From Prochlorococcus marinus str. AS9601 (GTDB taxonomy: Bacteria; Cyanobacteriota; Cyanobacteriia; PCC-6307; Cyanobiaceae): a stretch of 64,000 nucleotides of DNA. Under the pieces are notes generated by a model. It was not told the DNA's origin. It did not search any database and saw only the letters and a list, made by a program, of their open reading frames with translations. Positions 10,686 through 20,149 of this stretch are shown here, one piece after another. Location: assembly GCF_000015645.1 (NCBI RefSeq), contig NC_008816.1, positions 1,488,001-1,552,000 of the forward strand, written 5' to 3'. Every line of letters begins with the position of its first letter. Within the stretch, counting starts at the first letter, position 1. The position numbers were made by a program, and so were the translations under genes.

Positions 10686-10708
10686 AGGCTCGGCTAGCTT
10701 GCGAGCTT
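10686..10708. repeat. GC-richer hairpin between rplC and ndhN
   Basis: AGGCTCG and CGAGCTT form a 7-bp stem with one wobble around a 9-base loop containing GCTAGC. It stands out because the surroundings are strongly AT-rich. It lies about 75 bases upstream of ndhN and 180 upstream of rplC, so it may belong to the leader of either gene or to a small RNA. Confidence 0.35.
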
Positions 10709-10783
10709 AAAAATTCACTGAGTTACAATTGTACATCATCAAGTACCATAAAATAAAATAAAATAGAAATAAAGGAAATTTTT

Positions 10784-11260
10784 ATGCCATTACTTCTCTC
10801 AGGGAAAAAGTTTCATAACGATTTAAAAACTAACAAATGTCTCGCAATATTTGCTCCTCTTGAAGGTGGTTATGAAACTCGTCTTTTGAGGAGAATGAGG
10901 GCCAAAGGCTTTAAAACTTTTATAACTTCAGCAAGAGGGCTTGGAGATCCAGAAGTTTTCTTGCTCAAATTGCATGGCGTTAGACCACCTCACCTTGGTC
11001 ATCAAAGTGTAGGAAGAAACGGAGCGCTTGGGGAAGTTCAGCAAGTAATCCCACAAGCTTCTGAGTTATTTAATGAAAATGATAAAAATAAATTACTTTG
11101 GTTATTAGAAGGTCAAGTATTATCCCAGTCTGAATTAGAAAGCTTAATAGAGATTTGTACTAACGATAATAAACTAACAATAGTTGTTGAAATGGGGGGT
11201 TCAAGAAAACTTGAATGGAAACCATTAAGTAATTATATTTTGGATGAATTTGAAAGTTAA
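10784..11260 (+). CDS. ndhN: NAD(P)H-quinone oxidoreductase subunit N
   Basis: NdhN is an oxygenic-photosynthesis-specific subunit of the thylakoid NDH-1 complex, used in cyclic electron flow and respiration. The 158-residue product starts [17 protein letters not shown] and contains [20 protein letters not shown] and [18 protein letters not shown], both typical of NdhN. It is soluble, as expected of a peripheral-arm subunit. It lies five bases upstream of ldpA and is probably cotranscribed with it. Confidence 0.95.
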   Translation: MPLLLSGKKFHNDLKTNKCLAIFAPLEGGYETRLLRRMRAKGFKTFITSARGLGDPEVFLLKLHGVRPPHLGHQSVGRNGALGEVQQVIPQASELFNENDKNKLLWLLEGQVLSQSELESLIEICTNDNKLTIVVEMGGSRKLEWKPLSNYILDEFES

Positions 11261-11265
11261 ATTGT

Positions 11266-12273
11266 TTGATTAAAACCAAGAATAAAAAAGATAAATGGAT
11301 TAAGTTAATTTGTGGTGCCAGTAATGAAGATATTGTTGCCATAGAAGATTTATGTGCAATTTATACTGCTGCTGGTGTCGACTACATAGATGTTGCAGCA
11401 GAAGAATCTATAGTTTATGCAGCAAAAAAAGGAATCGATTGGGCAAAAAAAGTCTTTAAAAACTCCCCTGGATTAATGATAAGCATTAGTGATGGTAATG
11501 ATATCCACTTTCGAAAAGCAAAATTTGATCCATTGAAATGTCCCCCTAGTTGTCCAAGACCATGCGAAAAAGTATGCCCCACATTTGCAATTGATAATTT
11601 CGGAATTAAAGAGAGTAAATGTTATGGATGCGGAAGATGTTTAAATAGTTGTCCTCTAAATCTAATTAGTGAATATGAATATAATTTGTCAAAAAATAAT
11701 TTAGCATCAACTCTTCAAAAAATAAGGCCTAATGCAGTAGAAATTCATACAGAAATCAATCGCCTAGATTCTTTTACAAAAGTTGTAAGTATCCTTACAA
11801 GTTCTGGAATGAAATTAGACAAGATATCTATCAGTTGTGGATTAAATCAATCTTTCAAAAAAGCCCAAGAGCCTGATGATCTTTTGAAAGCTCTGTGGGA
11901 AAGATATGAAATTCTTAAAAAACTTGATATTCCCCTTATTTGGCAACTAGATGGAAGGCCAATGTCTGGAGATCTTGCTCCTTCAACAAGTAGAGATGCT
12001 GTTAAGTTGTTTGAAAAAATCGGTTCAGATCTTCCACCTGGATTAATTCAATTAGCAGGAGGAACAAATGAAAAAACTCATGAATTGTTGAATTCAAACA
12101 ATCTCCCAGATGGAATAGCATTTGGAAGTGCTGCAAGAAAAATTATGCAGCCCCTTATTGAATTTGCTCATAAAAATGACAAAAAACTCTATGAGTATCC
12201 TGAAATAATGGGTTTGGCGATCCAAAAAGCTCAGAAATTTCTAGAGCCATGGAAATCGCGCTCATTCAAATAA
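11266..12273 (+). CDS. ldpA: LdpA-like iron-sulfur protein
   Basis: LdpA in Synechococcus elongatus is a redox-sensing iron-sulfur protein that adjusts circadian period to light. The 335-residue product has cysteines in CPPSCPRPCEKVCP (about residues 91-104) and in the ferredoxin-like CYGCGRCLNSCP (about 119-130), enough for two 4Fe-4S clusters. An LdpA-type C-terminal domain follows. The start is TTG at 11266, just after ndhN; no closer in-frame ATG fits. Prochlorococcus has a reduced clock without KaiA, so the role may be general redox sensing. Identity is confident, function inferred. Confidence 0.88.
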   Translation: MIKTKNKKDKWIKLICGASNEDIVAIEDLCAIYTAAGVDYIDVAAEESIVYAAKKGIDWAKKVFKNSPGLMISISDGNDIHFRKAKFDPLKCPPSCPRPCEKVCPTFAIDNFGIKESKCYGCGRCLNSCPLNLISEYEYNLSKNNLASTLQKIRPNAVEIHTEINRLDSFTKVVSILTSSGMKLDKISISCGLNQSFKKAQEPDDLLKALWERYEILKKLDIPLIWQLDGRPMSGDLAPSTSRDAVKLFEKIGSDLPPGLIQLAGGTNEKTHELLNSNNLPDGIAFGSAARKIMQPLIEFAHKNDKKLYEYPEIMGLAIQKAQKFLEPWKSRSFK

Positions 12274-12367
12274 TATTTTTATTTTTCAAAACTAGCGCCA
12301 TGTTTATAAAAAATTTGTATTTTTTGGATAGAAAAAAATCTTTTCATGTATTAAAATGATAATTCAA

Positions 12368-12439
12368 TGGGCCGTCGCCAAGTGGTAAGGCATCGGGTTT
12401 TGGTCTCGACATTCCTAGGTTCGAATCCTAGCGGCCCAG
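12368..12439 (+). tRNA. tRNA-Gln (anticodon TTG)
   Basis: A 72-base cloverleaf: acceptor TGGGCCG pairs with CGGCCCA, the anticodon stem TCGGG/CTCGA encloses the loop TTTTGGT with anticodon TTG, and the T-arm contains GGTTCGAATCC. The 3' CCA is not encoded. It lies 14 bases upstream of the HAD gene. Confidence 0.95.
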
Positions 12440-12452
12440 TTCTAATATTCAA

Positions 12453-13232
12453 TTGGTGTCTTCTCAAAAAATTTTTCTATTTGATTTTGATGGAGTAATA
12501 GTTGATGGAATGCAAGAATATTGGCATAGCTCCTTGCTGGCCTGTGAAAGATATTTAAATTCACCATGCATCTCTGTTGATCAAAAACTTTATCAAGGAG
12601 TCCCAAATTCTTTCAAAGAAATTAGGCCTTGGGTTAAATATGGTTGGGAAATGATTCTGATTGTTCACGAAATTATAAATACAAAAAATCCATTAACAAG
12701 TGATAATAAAGATGATTTCATTAATAATTATCATCAAAATTGCCAGAGGATATTAAATGAAAATTCCTGGATAGCAGAAGATATACAAAAAATGTTAGAT
12801 AAGTCTCGCAAGTACCAAATTGATAAAGATTTTAAATCGTGGGTAAATTTACATAAACCTTTTTTTGAAATTATAAATTTTATGAAAGAATTAAGCAAAA
12901 GAGGAATAAAAACTGGAGTTATAACAACTAAAGGTAAAATATTTGCAGAAAAAATACTTATACAATTAAATATTTTTCCAGAATTTATTTTTGGTTATGA
13001 ATCAGGAACAAAAATCAAAATAGCTGAAAAGCTTACACAAACTTATGAAATTTTAGGCTTTATAGAAGATAGGAAAAAAACTCTAATTGATATTAAACAA
13101 AATTCAGAAACTTCTCACATTCCATGCTTCCTAGCTGACTGGGGATATTTGAAAGAATCAGATAAAAATAAGTTAAGTAATGAAATCAAATTATTAAAAT
13201 TAGGAAACCTAGGAGAATTAGTTGCAATTTAA
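12453..13232 (+). CDS. HAD-superfamily hydrolase
   Basis: A haloacid-dehalogenase-fold phosphatase of unknown substrate. Motif I is FLFDFDGVIVDG with the nucleophile and acid at Asp11 and Asp13. A helical cap follows; motif II is around TGVITTKG, the motif III lysine is in ESGTKIKIAEKL, and motif IV is GFIEDRKKTLIDI. The 259-residue length fits a phosphoglycolate-phosphatase-like enzyme, but the family is too broad to name the substrate. The start is TTG at 12453 or the next codon, GTG. It sits just after tRNA-Gln and before recA. Confidence 0.85.
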   Translation: MVSSQKIFLFDFDGVIVDGMQEYWHSSLLACERYLNSPCISVDQKLYQGVPNSFKEIRPWVKYGWEMILIVHEIINTKNPLTSDNKDDFINNYHQNCQRILNENSWIAEDIQKMLDKSRKYQIDKDFKSWVNLHKPFFEIINFMKELSKRGIKTGVITTKGKIFAEKILIQLNIFPEFIFGYESGTKIKIAEKLTQTYEILGFIEDRKKTLIDIKQNSETSHIPCFLADWGYLKESDKNKLSNEIKLLKLGNLGELVAI

Positions 13233-13246
13233 AGATAATCAGCTAG

Positions 13247-13260
13247 AGTACAGATGTACT
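13247..13260 (+). promoter_or_regulatory. LexA (SOS) box upstream of recA
   Basis: AGTACAGATGTACT is a perfect palindrome and fits the cyanobacterial LexA consensus RGTAC-N3-DGTWCB. It ends 84 bases before the recA ATG and overlaps a -10-like TATAGT at 13260-13265, so a bound repressor would block RNA polymerase. Direct SOS control of recA is the expected logic. The site is seen in the sequence; binding is inferred. Confidence 0.85.
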
Positions 13261-13344
13261 ATAGTTTGTATTTATGAAGTTTGGTTTAAATAAAAATTTC
13301 CAAATTTAGAATAATTACAAGAACTTTAACCGATAAATCAAACA

Positions 13345-14442
13345 ATGAGCCTTGAAGAAAAGAAAAAAACTGAATCAAAAGAAAAAGACAAGGCATTAAG
13401 TCTTGTCTTAGGTCAAATAGAAAGAAATTTTGGACGAGGATCAATAATGAGACTTGGTGACGCCTCAAGAATGAAAGTAGAAACAATATCTACTGGAGCG
13501 CTCACTTTAGATTTAGCATTAGGAGGAGGCTATCCCAAAGGAAGGGTAGTAGAGGTTTATGGACCAGAAAGTTCAGGAAAAACTACATTAACGCTGCACG
13601 CGATTGCGGAAGTCCAAAAGAATGGAGGAGTAGCAGCATTTGTAGATGCTGAGCATGCACTCGATCCAGTTTATGCAGCCTCTTTAGGAGTTGATGTTGA
13701 AAATTTGTTAGTCTCACAACCAGATACAGGTGAAATGGCTCTAGAAATAGTTGACCAACTTATCAGATCAAGTGCAGTAGATCTTGTAGTTGTTGACTCG
13801 GTCGCAGCACTAACCCCAAGAGCCGAGATAGAAGGAGAGATGGGAGATCACGTAATTGGAAGCCAAGCAAGGCTAATGAGCCAAGCAATGAGGAAAATAA
13901 CAGGAAATATTGGCAAATCTGGATGTACGGTAATATTCCTGAATCAATTACGCCTAAAAATTGGCGTTACATACGGCAATCCAGAAACAACCACAGGAGG
14001 TAATGCATTAAAATTTTATGCCTCAGTGAGACTTGATATCAGAAGAATTCAAACTCTTAAAAGAGGTACTGAAGAATATGGCATAAGAGCAAAAGTGAAA
14101 GTAGCAAAAAACAAAGTTGCACCTCCATTTAGAATTGCAGAGTTTGATATTCTCTTCGGAAAAGGTATTAGTACAACAGGATGTTTATTAGATTTAGCAG
14201 AAGAGACTAATATCATAATAAGGAGAGGCGCTTGGTATAGTTATGAAGGAGAAAATATTGGACAAGGAAGAGATAATACAATTATTTGGCTTGATCAAAA
14301 CTTAGAAATCAGGAATAAAGTAGAATCTATGGTTAAAGAGAAATTAACAGAAGGAACTGAAGTCAGTTCTAATTCAATGAAAGCATTAAATAGCAATCCT
14401 GCTAATACAATCGCTGTTAATGATATAAAAACAGTAGCTTAG
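13345..14442 (+). CDS. recA: recombinase RecA
   Basis: RecA forms filaments on single-stranded DNA, catalyses strand exchange and triggers LexA self-cleavage. The 365-residue protein has Walker A GPESSGKT at residues 73-80, the VDAEHALDP block, the [21 protein letters not shown] loop-1 region and the loop-2 region ending [17 protein letters not shown]. The C-terminal tail is serine/asparagine-rich, not the strongly acidic tail of E. coli RecA. It has its own promoter with a LexA box. No sign of an intein or frameshift. Confidence 0.98.
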   Translation: MSLEEKKKTESKEKDKALSLVLGQIERNFGRGSIMRLGDASRMKVETISTGALTLDLALGGGYPKGRVVEVYGPESSGKTTLTLHAIAEVQKNGGVAAFVDAEHALDPVYAASLGVDVENLLVSQPDTGEMALEIVDQLIRSSAVDLVVVDSVAALTPRAEIEGEMGDHVIGSQARLMSQAMRKITGNIGKSGCTVIFLNQLRLKIGVTYGNPETTTGGNALKFYASVRLDIRRIQTLKRGTEEYGIRAKVKVAKNKVAPPFRIAEFDILFGKGISTTGCLLDLAEETNIIIRRGAWYSYEGENIGQGRDNTIIWLDQNLEIRNKVESMVKEKLTEGTEVSSNSMKALNSNPANTIAVNDIKTVA

Positions 14443-14444
14443 AT

Positions 14445-14690
14445 TTATAAAGAATCAGCTAAAGTCCACCACCCAGCAGCAGGGCCTATAAATCTCACTA
14501 CAATCCATAAGATAACTAACCCTCCGATTCCAAACCAACTAGCCTTAATACTTAATTTAATTAGATTATCTCTTTGATTGATTGTAAAGGGAAGCCATTC
14601 AAATAATCTTGGAGACTCATCAACTTTAGTTCTAGTATTATTTTTTTTTGGAGATAAACCAAGTATTTTACGTCTTTTTGCTTCTCCCAT
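14445..14690 (-). CDS. DUF2839 family small membrane protein
   Basis: An 81-residue protein found in cyanobacteria and of unknown function. It starts MGEAKRRKILGLSPKK, the conserved N-terminal motif of the DUF2839 family. After a charged linker it has one hydrophobic helix (WFGIGGLVILWIVVRFIG, about residues 52-69) and ends GWWTLADSL. One membrane span with a cytoplasmic basic N-terminus is predicted. It converges with recA with two bases between the stops. Confidence 0.8.
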   Translation of the reverse strand: MGEAKRRKILGLSPKKNNTRTKVDESPRLFEWLPFTINQRDNLIKLSIKASWFGIGGLVILWIVVRFIGPAAGWWTLADSL

Positions 14691-14719
14691 ATTTCGTTAG
14701 TTATTTACAAAATCATAAC

Positions 14720-16168
14720 CTAATCAAAAGGTAGCACATAGTTAATTTTTTTTGAAGGTTGAATGTTTTGCAAAAGTAATCTTCCCCAGTTTCTTTTATT
14801 TACTCTTCCATCTAAGATTATTAGCTTACCTGAATTTCTTCTTAGAGGGGAAATAGATCTTTCAAGTTTAATTCTAGCTTGGGGAAGAAAAAAGTCTCGA
14901 AACCAATCTTGGGAAAGCTTGTTTTTATGAGCGACTGTAATTTTATTAATAGGTTCTGACATATTCGGAATAGGAAGTAAAGGAATAATAATTTGTTCTG
15001 GAATTTGAATTAAATAAGAATTCATAATCCACCAGTCAAAACTTGAGCAAAGAATTTGATTTTTACCTGAGGGAATTGTCTCTAGCAACACCCTCTTCCC
15101 GTACTTAGAAGCTAATTCTGTAGCAATATTAGTTTTTAAATCAATATCATCAGACAAAACTAAAGTTAAACCCTTTCTAAAAAGTATTAACTTTTTGCAT
15201 TTATCCAAGATTGAATTGGTAAAAAGAGGATTATTAGGAAGCAACTGTCTAGAGGGTATATATAATGAGATCTTTTTCTCTTCAAAATTACTTTTAAAAT
15301 TAATAACCAAGTCAATATCTAAACTATGTTTTTTAAAGTACATTTGGAAAAAATTATCTTTTCTCAATGCTGATAAAAAAACAAATTTATTATTTGAAAA
15401 AAATTCTTTAATGTGAGAAAGTTCATCTATTGGCTGTAAATACAAAGTCCAATCTAAATTTGTTTCGTTTAACTTAACCCAGCACGCCCAACCTTTAGAT
15501 AATGCTTTATTAACCATAAAAAATTTATCAGAAAAAAAGGAATTTTCATGAAAAAAGTTTGAAAAAAAACTAATTTCTTTTTCATTTAAATTGATAAAAC
15601 TATTACCTAAGACTTTTCTCATGAGGAACTTTTTCTTCAATGAATCATATACTTTTATAAATTTTTGATTGATTAATTCAAATTCATTAAAATTTTTTGT
15701 CCAATCCTTTTTAACCAAAGAAATTCTAAAATGATTTTTTAAATCCTGTTTTATATCCTCGATTCCAGAATAAACTATTCGATGATTTCTAAGATTACGA
15801 GAATTGGGATCATTAAGTAAATTTTGGATTGTTATCAAACGAATATGATGATTTGCAAAAATAAGTTGATCATTTTTAAAAATAAAATTAAAACCTAGAT
15901 TTCTTAATGAATCAATCTGAAATTGGCTTATAAATTGAATTTTTTCTTTAGATAAAATAAAAGTTGAATCCTCTTCCTTTAAAAATAAAGAAATCAAAAT
16001 TGGAGGTAACCAATCATAGCTAGAAAAAATTTCAGAATTAATTAGATATGTAGAATCATTTTCAATACATTTGGAAATTATTCGCCCAAAAGAATATATG
16101 TGTTCCCAACTAATACTTTGATCTCTCAAAAAATTTTTCAAATATTGATGACTTAAAATTTCAAGCAT
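14720..16168 (-). CDS. degenerate DinG-like helicase homologue
   Basis: A 482-residue protein whose last 70 residues resemble the C-terminal helicase domain of DinG/XPD-type superfamily 2 enzymes: FFLPQARIKLERSISPLRR corresponds to the motif VI region and KLIILDGRVNKRNWGRLLL to the strand after it. I find no Walker A motif, no DEAH box and no 4Fe-4S cysteine set in the N-terminal part, so ATPase activity is unlikely. The frame is intact and long, so it is probably a kept, diverged protein and not a fresh pseudogene. Family assignment is inference from the C-terminus. Confidence 0.6.
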   Translation of the reverse strand: MLEILSHQYLKNFLRDQSISWEHIYSFGRIISKCIENDSTYLINSEIFSSYDWLPPILISLFLKEEDSTFILSKEKIQFISQFQIDSLRNLGFNFIFKNDQLIFANHHIRLITIQNLLNDPNSRNLRNHRIVYSGIEDIKQDLKNHFRISLVKKDWTKNFNEFELINQKFIKVYDSLKKKFLMRKVLGNSFINLNEKEISFFSNFFHENSFFSDKFFMVNKALSKGWACWVKLNETNLDWTLYLQPIDELSHIKEFFSNNKFVFLSALRKDNFFQMYFKKHSLDIDLVINFKSNFEEKKISLYIPSRQLLPNNPLFTNSILDKCKKLILFRKGLTLVLSDDIDLKTNIATELASKYGKRVLLETIPSGKNQILCSSFDWWIMNSYLIQIPEQIIIPLLPIPNMSEPINKITVAHKNKLSQDWFRDFFLPQARIKLERSISPLRRNSGKLIILDGRVNKRNWGRLLLQNIQPSKKINYVLPFD

Positions 16169-16263
16169 TTATAATTAATTTAATTTCAAATACATACAAA
16201 ATTTATGAACCTAATATACAAAAAATTGGTATCAATATAAGAGGGTCTTGAATTAATCAATCT

Positions 16264-17103
16264 ATGAAAATTGGAATAGTAGGATTAGGTTTAATTGGCG
16301 GTTCTTTGGGATTAAAACTCCAAAGTCTAAATCATACAATTTATGGAATAGCAAATAATGAATTTAATGAAAAAAAAGCTAAGGATAAAAAACTTGCAAA
16401 TTTTGTTAGCTGTGATTTGAGCCTATTAAAAAAATGTGAGCTAATAATTTTGGCATTGCCTATCAAAGATTTGATCAGTCCGTCTCAACAATTAGTCGCA
16501 TCAATACCTCAGGAAACAATAATAACTGATGTAGGCTCTGTAAAAGAACCAATTGTAAATACATGGGAAAATTTGCATCCTCTATTTATTGGATCTCATC
16601 CAATGGCAGGAACAGAAAAAAAAGGAGTTGATTCAGGTTTTGAAGGTCTTTTTAAAAATGCAAAATGGATTATTACCCCAACACAAAATAGTGATTTAAA
16701 TTCAGTCAGAACTATTTCCGAGCTCATAAAATCAATGCATTGTGAAATTTGCCAAGCTTCGCCAAAAGAGCATGATGAAGCAGTATCTCTAATTTCTCAT
16801 TTGCCTATATTTTTAGCTTCTGCCCTGATAGAAACTGCGCAAACAAAAAATAATCAATCTTTATTAGATCTCACGCAAAAATTAGCTGCTACAGGATTTG
16901 CTGATACTTCGAGAGTTGGCGGAGGCAATGAACAACTAGGTCTAGATTTAGCTATTAATAATCAGATTAATATTCTAAATTCCATAAATAATTTTAAAAA
17001 TAAGCTAAACATACTGGAATCTCTTATTAAAGAAAAAAATTGGGATTTACTTTCTAAAAAACTTGCTGAAGCAAAAGAAAACAGACAAAATTTTATAAAC
17101 TAA
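16264..17103 (+). CDS. tyrA: prephenate/arogenate dehydrogenase
   Basis: TyrA oxidatively decarboxylates prephenate or arogenate in tyrosine synthesis. The 279-residue product begins [19 protein letters not shown], a Rossmann GxGxxG site (residues 7-12). It also has [10 protein letters not shown], the conserved [14 protein letters not shown] block and the dimerisation helix region with [12 protein letters not shown]. Cyanobacterial enzymes mostly prefer arogenate and NADP; the substrate cannot be fixed from sequence alone. It converges with crtD, overlapping its 3' end by 11 bases. Confidence 0.92.
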   Translation: MKIGIVGLGLIGGSLGLKLQSLNHTIYGIANNEFNEKKAKDKKLANFVSCDLSLLKKCELIILALPIKDLISPSQQLVASIPQETIITDVGSVKEPIVNTWENLHPLFIGSHPMAGTEKKGVDSGFEGLFKNAKWIITPTQNSDLNSVRTISELIKSMHCEICQASPKEHDEAVSLISHLPIFLASALIETAQTKNNQSLLDLTQKLAATGFADTSRVGGGNEQLGLDLAINNQINILNSINNFKNKLNILESLIKEKNWDLLSKKLAEAKENRQNFIN

Positions 17104-18598
17104 AATTTTTTACACCTTTGGAAGCTAAAATTTGCCTTGAAACCATTAATGCAGACTGACTAACACCTGCAGTCCCCTCTCCTGGATAAATCGAATCTCC
17201 ACATAACCATAAACCTTCAAAAGGTGTCCTACTTGATAATCCAAATAAACCAAAAATATCTGGATTTTGACCAAGCCCCCCTACTATTCCATTAGGTCTT
17301 TTTGTCCATCTTTCAAAGCCCAATGGAGTTGCTAATTCCCTATGTAGCCATTTATCAGGATCAATATCAAATTGACTTTCCAATTCAAGGGATATTTTTT
17401 TCATGAAACTATTTTTCTTCTTTAAATAAGTTTGTTTATCTAGGTCAACCCAATCTTTAGTTTTGGTAAAGATACTGGCAATTAAAGTAACTTCACCTTT
17501 TGGCGCTCTTCCATCACCATCATCACTAATTGATACAAATAAGGAACAAAATTCTTTCGAAACAAATTGATAATGATTGGAGAATGTTTTTTTAATATGT
17601 TCCTTTTTTAAGGCTGAATAAAAAACTACAGCTCCACTTGGATTAGGCAAATTATTAAGTCGATTTTTATAATTTTTTTTTCTTTCTAAAGGATCTTTCA
17701 AATGCTTGAGCAAAGACTGTGGAGGGGCAGTATAAATCACATCTTTTGCTTGGTAAATAAATGATTTTTTTTTCGAATTAGCAGATACTTGCCAACACAT
17801 ATTTACGTCGTCAAAAGTTATAGAATTTACTTCTTGTCCAAAAAATAAATTAACTCCAGTTTTAATCAATGAACTTTCTAATGATTCACTTAAAGACTGC
17901 ATAGATTTTTTAAGATGCCACAGACCATATGGCTGTTGACACATCTGAAGAACAGTAGATCCATATAATGCAGCAGTATTATAAACATCCTCTTGAGAAT
18001 AAAGTTTTAGTTGAAGATTTAAGAATTTAATCAAGCGCTCATTCTTGGATAATCCACATATCCGCAATAGATCAAAAATAGTAGATTTAAGTAAGATACC
18101 TGTGACAAGGTTTGAAGGAACTAGTGCTTTAAGAAGTTGAGAAAAATCCCAAAAATTGCTTATTGGTAATACAGGATTGTTATTAGCAAATATCCAATTA
18201 CTTTCATGTATTAGGGAACAAAGTTTCCAAAATCTTTGACTCCCAGGAAACTGCATTTCTCGTTCAACAATCCATTTACTTTTTTCATACCAAATAGGTA
18301 TAGGATTACCACCATCATTTAAATCAACAATGCAAGCAGGGTCTAAAATTGTGGCTTCTGGAGATGGAATATCTAAAAAATCAAAAATTCTATAATGTAT
18401 TCCTCCCTTCTCTAAACCTGCAACCTGAGTTGCGCCAACATCGAAAGTATAATTCTTTCTTTTAAAAGTACCGGCACATCCTCCGGCTTGAGTATGAGAT
18501 TCGATTAAGGTCACTGATAAGCCTTGTTTTGATAAAATCGCTGCAGAAGTTAGTCCTGCTATACCGGCGCCAATAACAATAACTTCAGAATTTCTCAT
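17093..18598 (-). CDS. crtD: carotenoid desaturase of the CrtD type
   Basis: A FAD-dependent amine-oxidase-fold enzyme acting on carotenoids in membranes. The dinucleotide site is [20 protein letters not shown] (from about residue 8). The block [19 protein letters not shown] matches the cyanobacterial CrtD (C-3',4' desaturase) group better than CrtH carotene isomerase. The C-terminal FAD region reads [22 protein letters not shown]. Length 501 is normal. Prochlorococcus is not known for myxol glycosides, so the substrate may differ. Its ATG is only four bases from the divergent next ATG. Confidence 0.75.
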   Translation of the reverse strand: MRNSEVIVIGAGIAGLTSAAILSKQGLSVTLIESHTQAGGCAGTFKRKNYTFDVGATQVAGLEKGGIHYRIFDFLDIPSPEATILDPACIVDLNDGGNPIPIWYEKSKWIVEREMQFPGSQRFWKLCSLIHESNWIFANNNPVLPISNFWDFSQLLKALVPSNLVTGILLKSTIFDLLRICGLSKNERLIKFLNLQLKLYSQEDVYNTAALYGSTVLQMCQQPYGLWHLKKSMQSLSESLESSLIKTGVNLFFGQEVNSITFDDVNMCWQVSANSKKKSFIYQAKDVIYTAPPQSLLKHLKDPLERKKNYKNRLNNLPNPSGAVVFYSALKKEHIKKTFSNHYQFVSKEFCSLFVSISDDGDGRAPKGEVTLIASIFTKTKDWVDLDKQTYLKKKNSFMKKISLELESQFDIDPDKWLHRELATPLGFERWTKRPNGIVGGLGQNPDIFGLFGLSSRTPFEGLWLCGDSIYPGEGTAGVSQSALMVSRQILASKGVKNFSL

Positions 18599-18602
18599 TA
18601 AA

Positions 18603-19481
18603 ATGCAAAAATTATCTCCTATTGAAATTAACGAAATTTGTGAAGAATTAGGTGAAACCTATCCAAAAAGTATTGAACAAGTACATGGTGGTGATATTCA
18701 TAGTGCATGGCGAATAGAATTCTCAAACAAAAAGTTATTCCTTAAAAAAAATATTAGAAACAAAAAATTTCTTGAATTTGAAAAATATTGTCTTCAAAAT
18801 TTGAGAAAATATATTAACCAAGAAAACTTAGTTATTCCAGAAGTTATTGCATATAAAAATATAAAAAATATAGAGATTCTTTTAATTGAATGGATAGATA
18901 TGAATAACTTTGAACAAAAAAAGCTTGGAAAAGGTTTAGGTGAATTGCATCTAAAATCGGCTGAATCTAATCCCAAAATGTTTGGGTTTCCAGTTGAGGG
19001 TTTTATCGGAACAACAGATCAGAAGAAAGGCTTGGAAGATAATTGGATAGATTGTTTTTTAAACTTAAGGATAATACCTCAATTATTAATTCTTAAACCA
19101 ACGACTTTAGATAAAGAAACCATAAATAAAGTTAAAGAAAAAATTAAAACAGAATTACTGAATCACGAACCAATAAATGCTCTAGTTCATGGTGATTTGT
19201 GGTCAGGAAATGCAGGGATGGATAAAAGTGGCAAGGGGGTTATTTTTGACCCGGCATCTTGGTGGGCAGATAATGAAGTAGATATAGCTATGACAAAATT
19301 ATTTGGAGGTTTTAGAAAAGAATTTTATGAAGAATATCATAGAATTTTTCCTATAAAAAAAGGATTTGAAAAAAGAATTATTATTTATAATTTTTATCAC
19401 ATATTGAATCACGCCAATATGTTTGGAGGAGGGTATTTAAAACAAGTTAAAGATTACGTAAAAGAAATACTCAATATGTAA
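18603..19481 (+). CDS. fructosamine kinase family protein
   Basis: A 292-residue protein kinase-like-fold enzyme of the fructosamine/ketosamine-3-kinase family, which phosphorylates sugars linked to protein amines to allow deglycation. N-terminal [14 protein letters not shown] is the nucleotide loop. The catalytic and metal region reads [17 protein letters not shown] then [19 protein letters not shown], with the HGDLW and DPA aspartates. It is divergent from crtD with almost no spacer, so its promoter must lie inside the crtD coding region. Confidence 0.88.
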   Translation: MQKLSPIEINEICEELGETYPKSIEQVHGGDIHSAWRIEFSNKKLFLKKNIRNKKFLEFEKYCLQNLRKYINQENLVIPEVIAYKNIKNIEILLIEWIDMNNFEQKKLGKGLGELHLKSAESNPKMFGFPVEGFIGTTDQKKGLEDNWIDCFLNLRIIPQLLILKPTTLDKETINKVKEKIKTELLNHEPINALVHGDLWSGNAGMDKSGKGVIFDPASWWADNEVDIAMTKLFGGFRKEFYEEYHRIFPIKKGFEKRIIIYNFYHILNHANMFGGGYLKQVKDYVKEILNM

Positions 19482-19488
19482 TCTTAAA

Positions 19489-19854
19489 CTACCCTAAATA
19501 TGTCTTCTTAAGATTTTGTACCTTATCTAAAACAGCTTCACGATTTTCACTGGTACGAAGATTTTGCCAGCTCCATTGACCGACAACAATTACGCCTAGT
19601 AGTTCAAGTAAACCAGGAAGAATTGGGAAAAAGTTTATCGTGTCAATGACAACTTTAATTATTATCTGAGCTATTACGACAACAGCAATTATGCCTGCCG
19701 CCTTGCCGTATTTACCCATTTGAGTCCAATCAACATTACCAAGGGTTTCGTTGACTTTTCCCATAACATCAGAGTACTTCTCTGAAAAACTTTTGGTTTC
19801 TGAGCTTGTATCGGAGCCGGAGTCTTGGTTTGACTCTGGAGTGTTATCACTCAT
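19489..19854 (-). CDS. CURT1/CAAD-domain thylakoid membrane protein
   Basis: A 121-residue protein with a CAAD domain, related to CURT1, which bends thylakoid membranes in plants and Synechocystis. The first 40 residues are polar and acidic. Two hydrophobic helices follow (AAGIIAVVVIAQIIIKVVI and FFPILPGLLELLGVIVVGQW), then an amphipathic C-terminal helix (REAVLDKVQNLKKTYLG). This layout is that of CURT1. Its function in Prochlorococcus thylakoids is inferred from homology. It is a single gene with its own upstream region. Confidence 0.82.
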   Translation of the reverse strand: MSDNTPESNQDSGSDTSSETKSFSEKYSDVMGKVNETLGNVDWTQMGKYGKAAGIIAVVVIAQIIIKVVIDTINFFPILPGLLELLGVIVVGQWSWQNLRTSENREAVLDKVQNLKKTYLG

Positions 19855-20149
19855 GAATTCAGTAAACTTAATATATGAACCAGACAGTATCGGAAAAAAC
19901 GTCTATTGACTACCTTTTTGTTGTGCAAAATTCCGAACCGAAACATTTTGTATTTTTTTAGAGGCTTTGGTATCTAGGCTTTCTGAAGATATTTAAGCTT
20001 AAAATTGGTTTTATAAAAACTTCACATTATTTTCTAGTTCTAACAAAAACATTAATAAATTAGATCAAAAAGAAATTTTAAAAAGTCTAAAATTTTTATT
20101 TTAATTATTATATTTTCATAGTTTAGCTCGCAAAAATTAAAGGATCTCA
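19855..20149. other. 295-bp divergent intergenic region
   Basis: Separates the CURT1-like gene (minus) from the MoeB-like gene (plus), and must contain both promoters. A 28-codon ATG frame starts at 19878 on the plus strand, but it has no ribosome site and no recognisable composition, so I do not call it. I see no riboswitch or strong hairpin. Confidence 0.5.

Larger units (their letters stand above)
10505..10783. promoter_or_regulatory. divergent promoter region of the ribosomal operon and ndhN
   Basis: This 279-bp non-coding stretch separates rplC (minus) from ndhN (plus) and must hold both promoters. It contains two inverted repeats listed separately (10649-10671 and 10686-10708). The 8-mer GGCTAGCT occurs twice, near 10517 and near 10692. 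The last 40 bases before ndhN are A-rich (ATAAAATAAAATAAAATAG) and may hold its -10. I cannot fix transcription starts from sequence alone. Confidence 0.5.

Noticed and set aside
10729-10748. Second LexA-like site (GTAC...GTAC) upstream of ndhN
   Set aside because: The spacing between half-sites is eight bases, not the four required by the consensus.
19878-19964. 28-codon ATG frame in the intergenic region before the MoeB-like gene
   Set aside because: No ribosome site, no recognisable feature, and it lies in the promoter region of the divergent CURT1-like gene.
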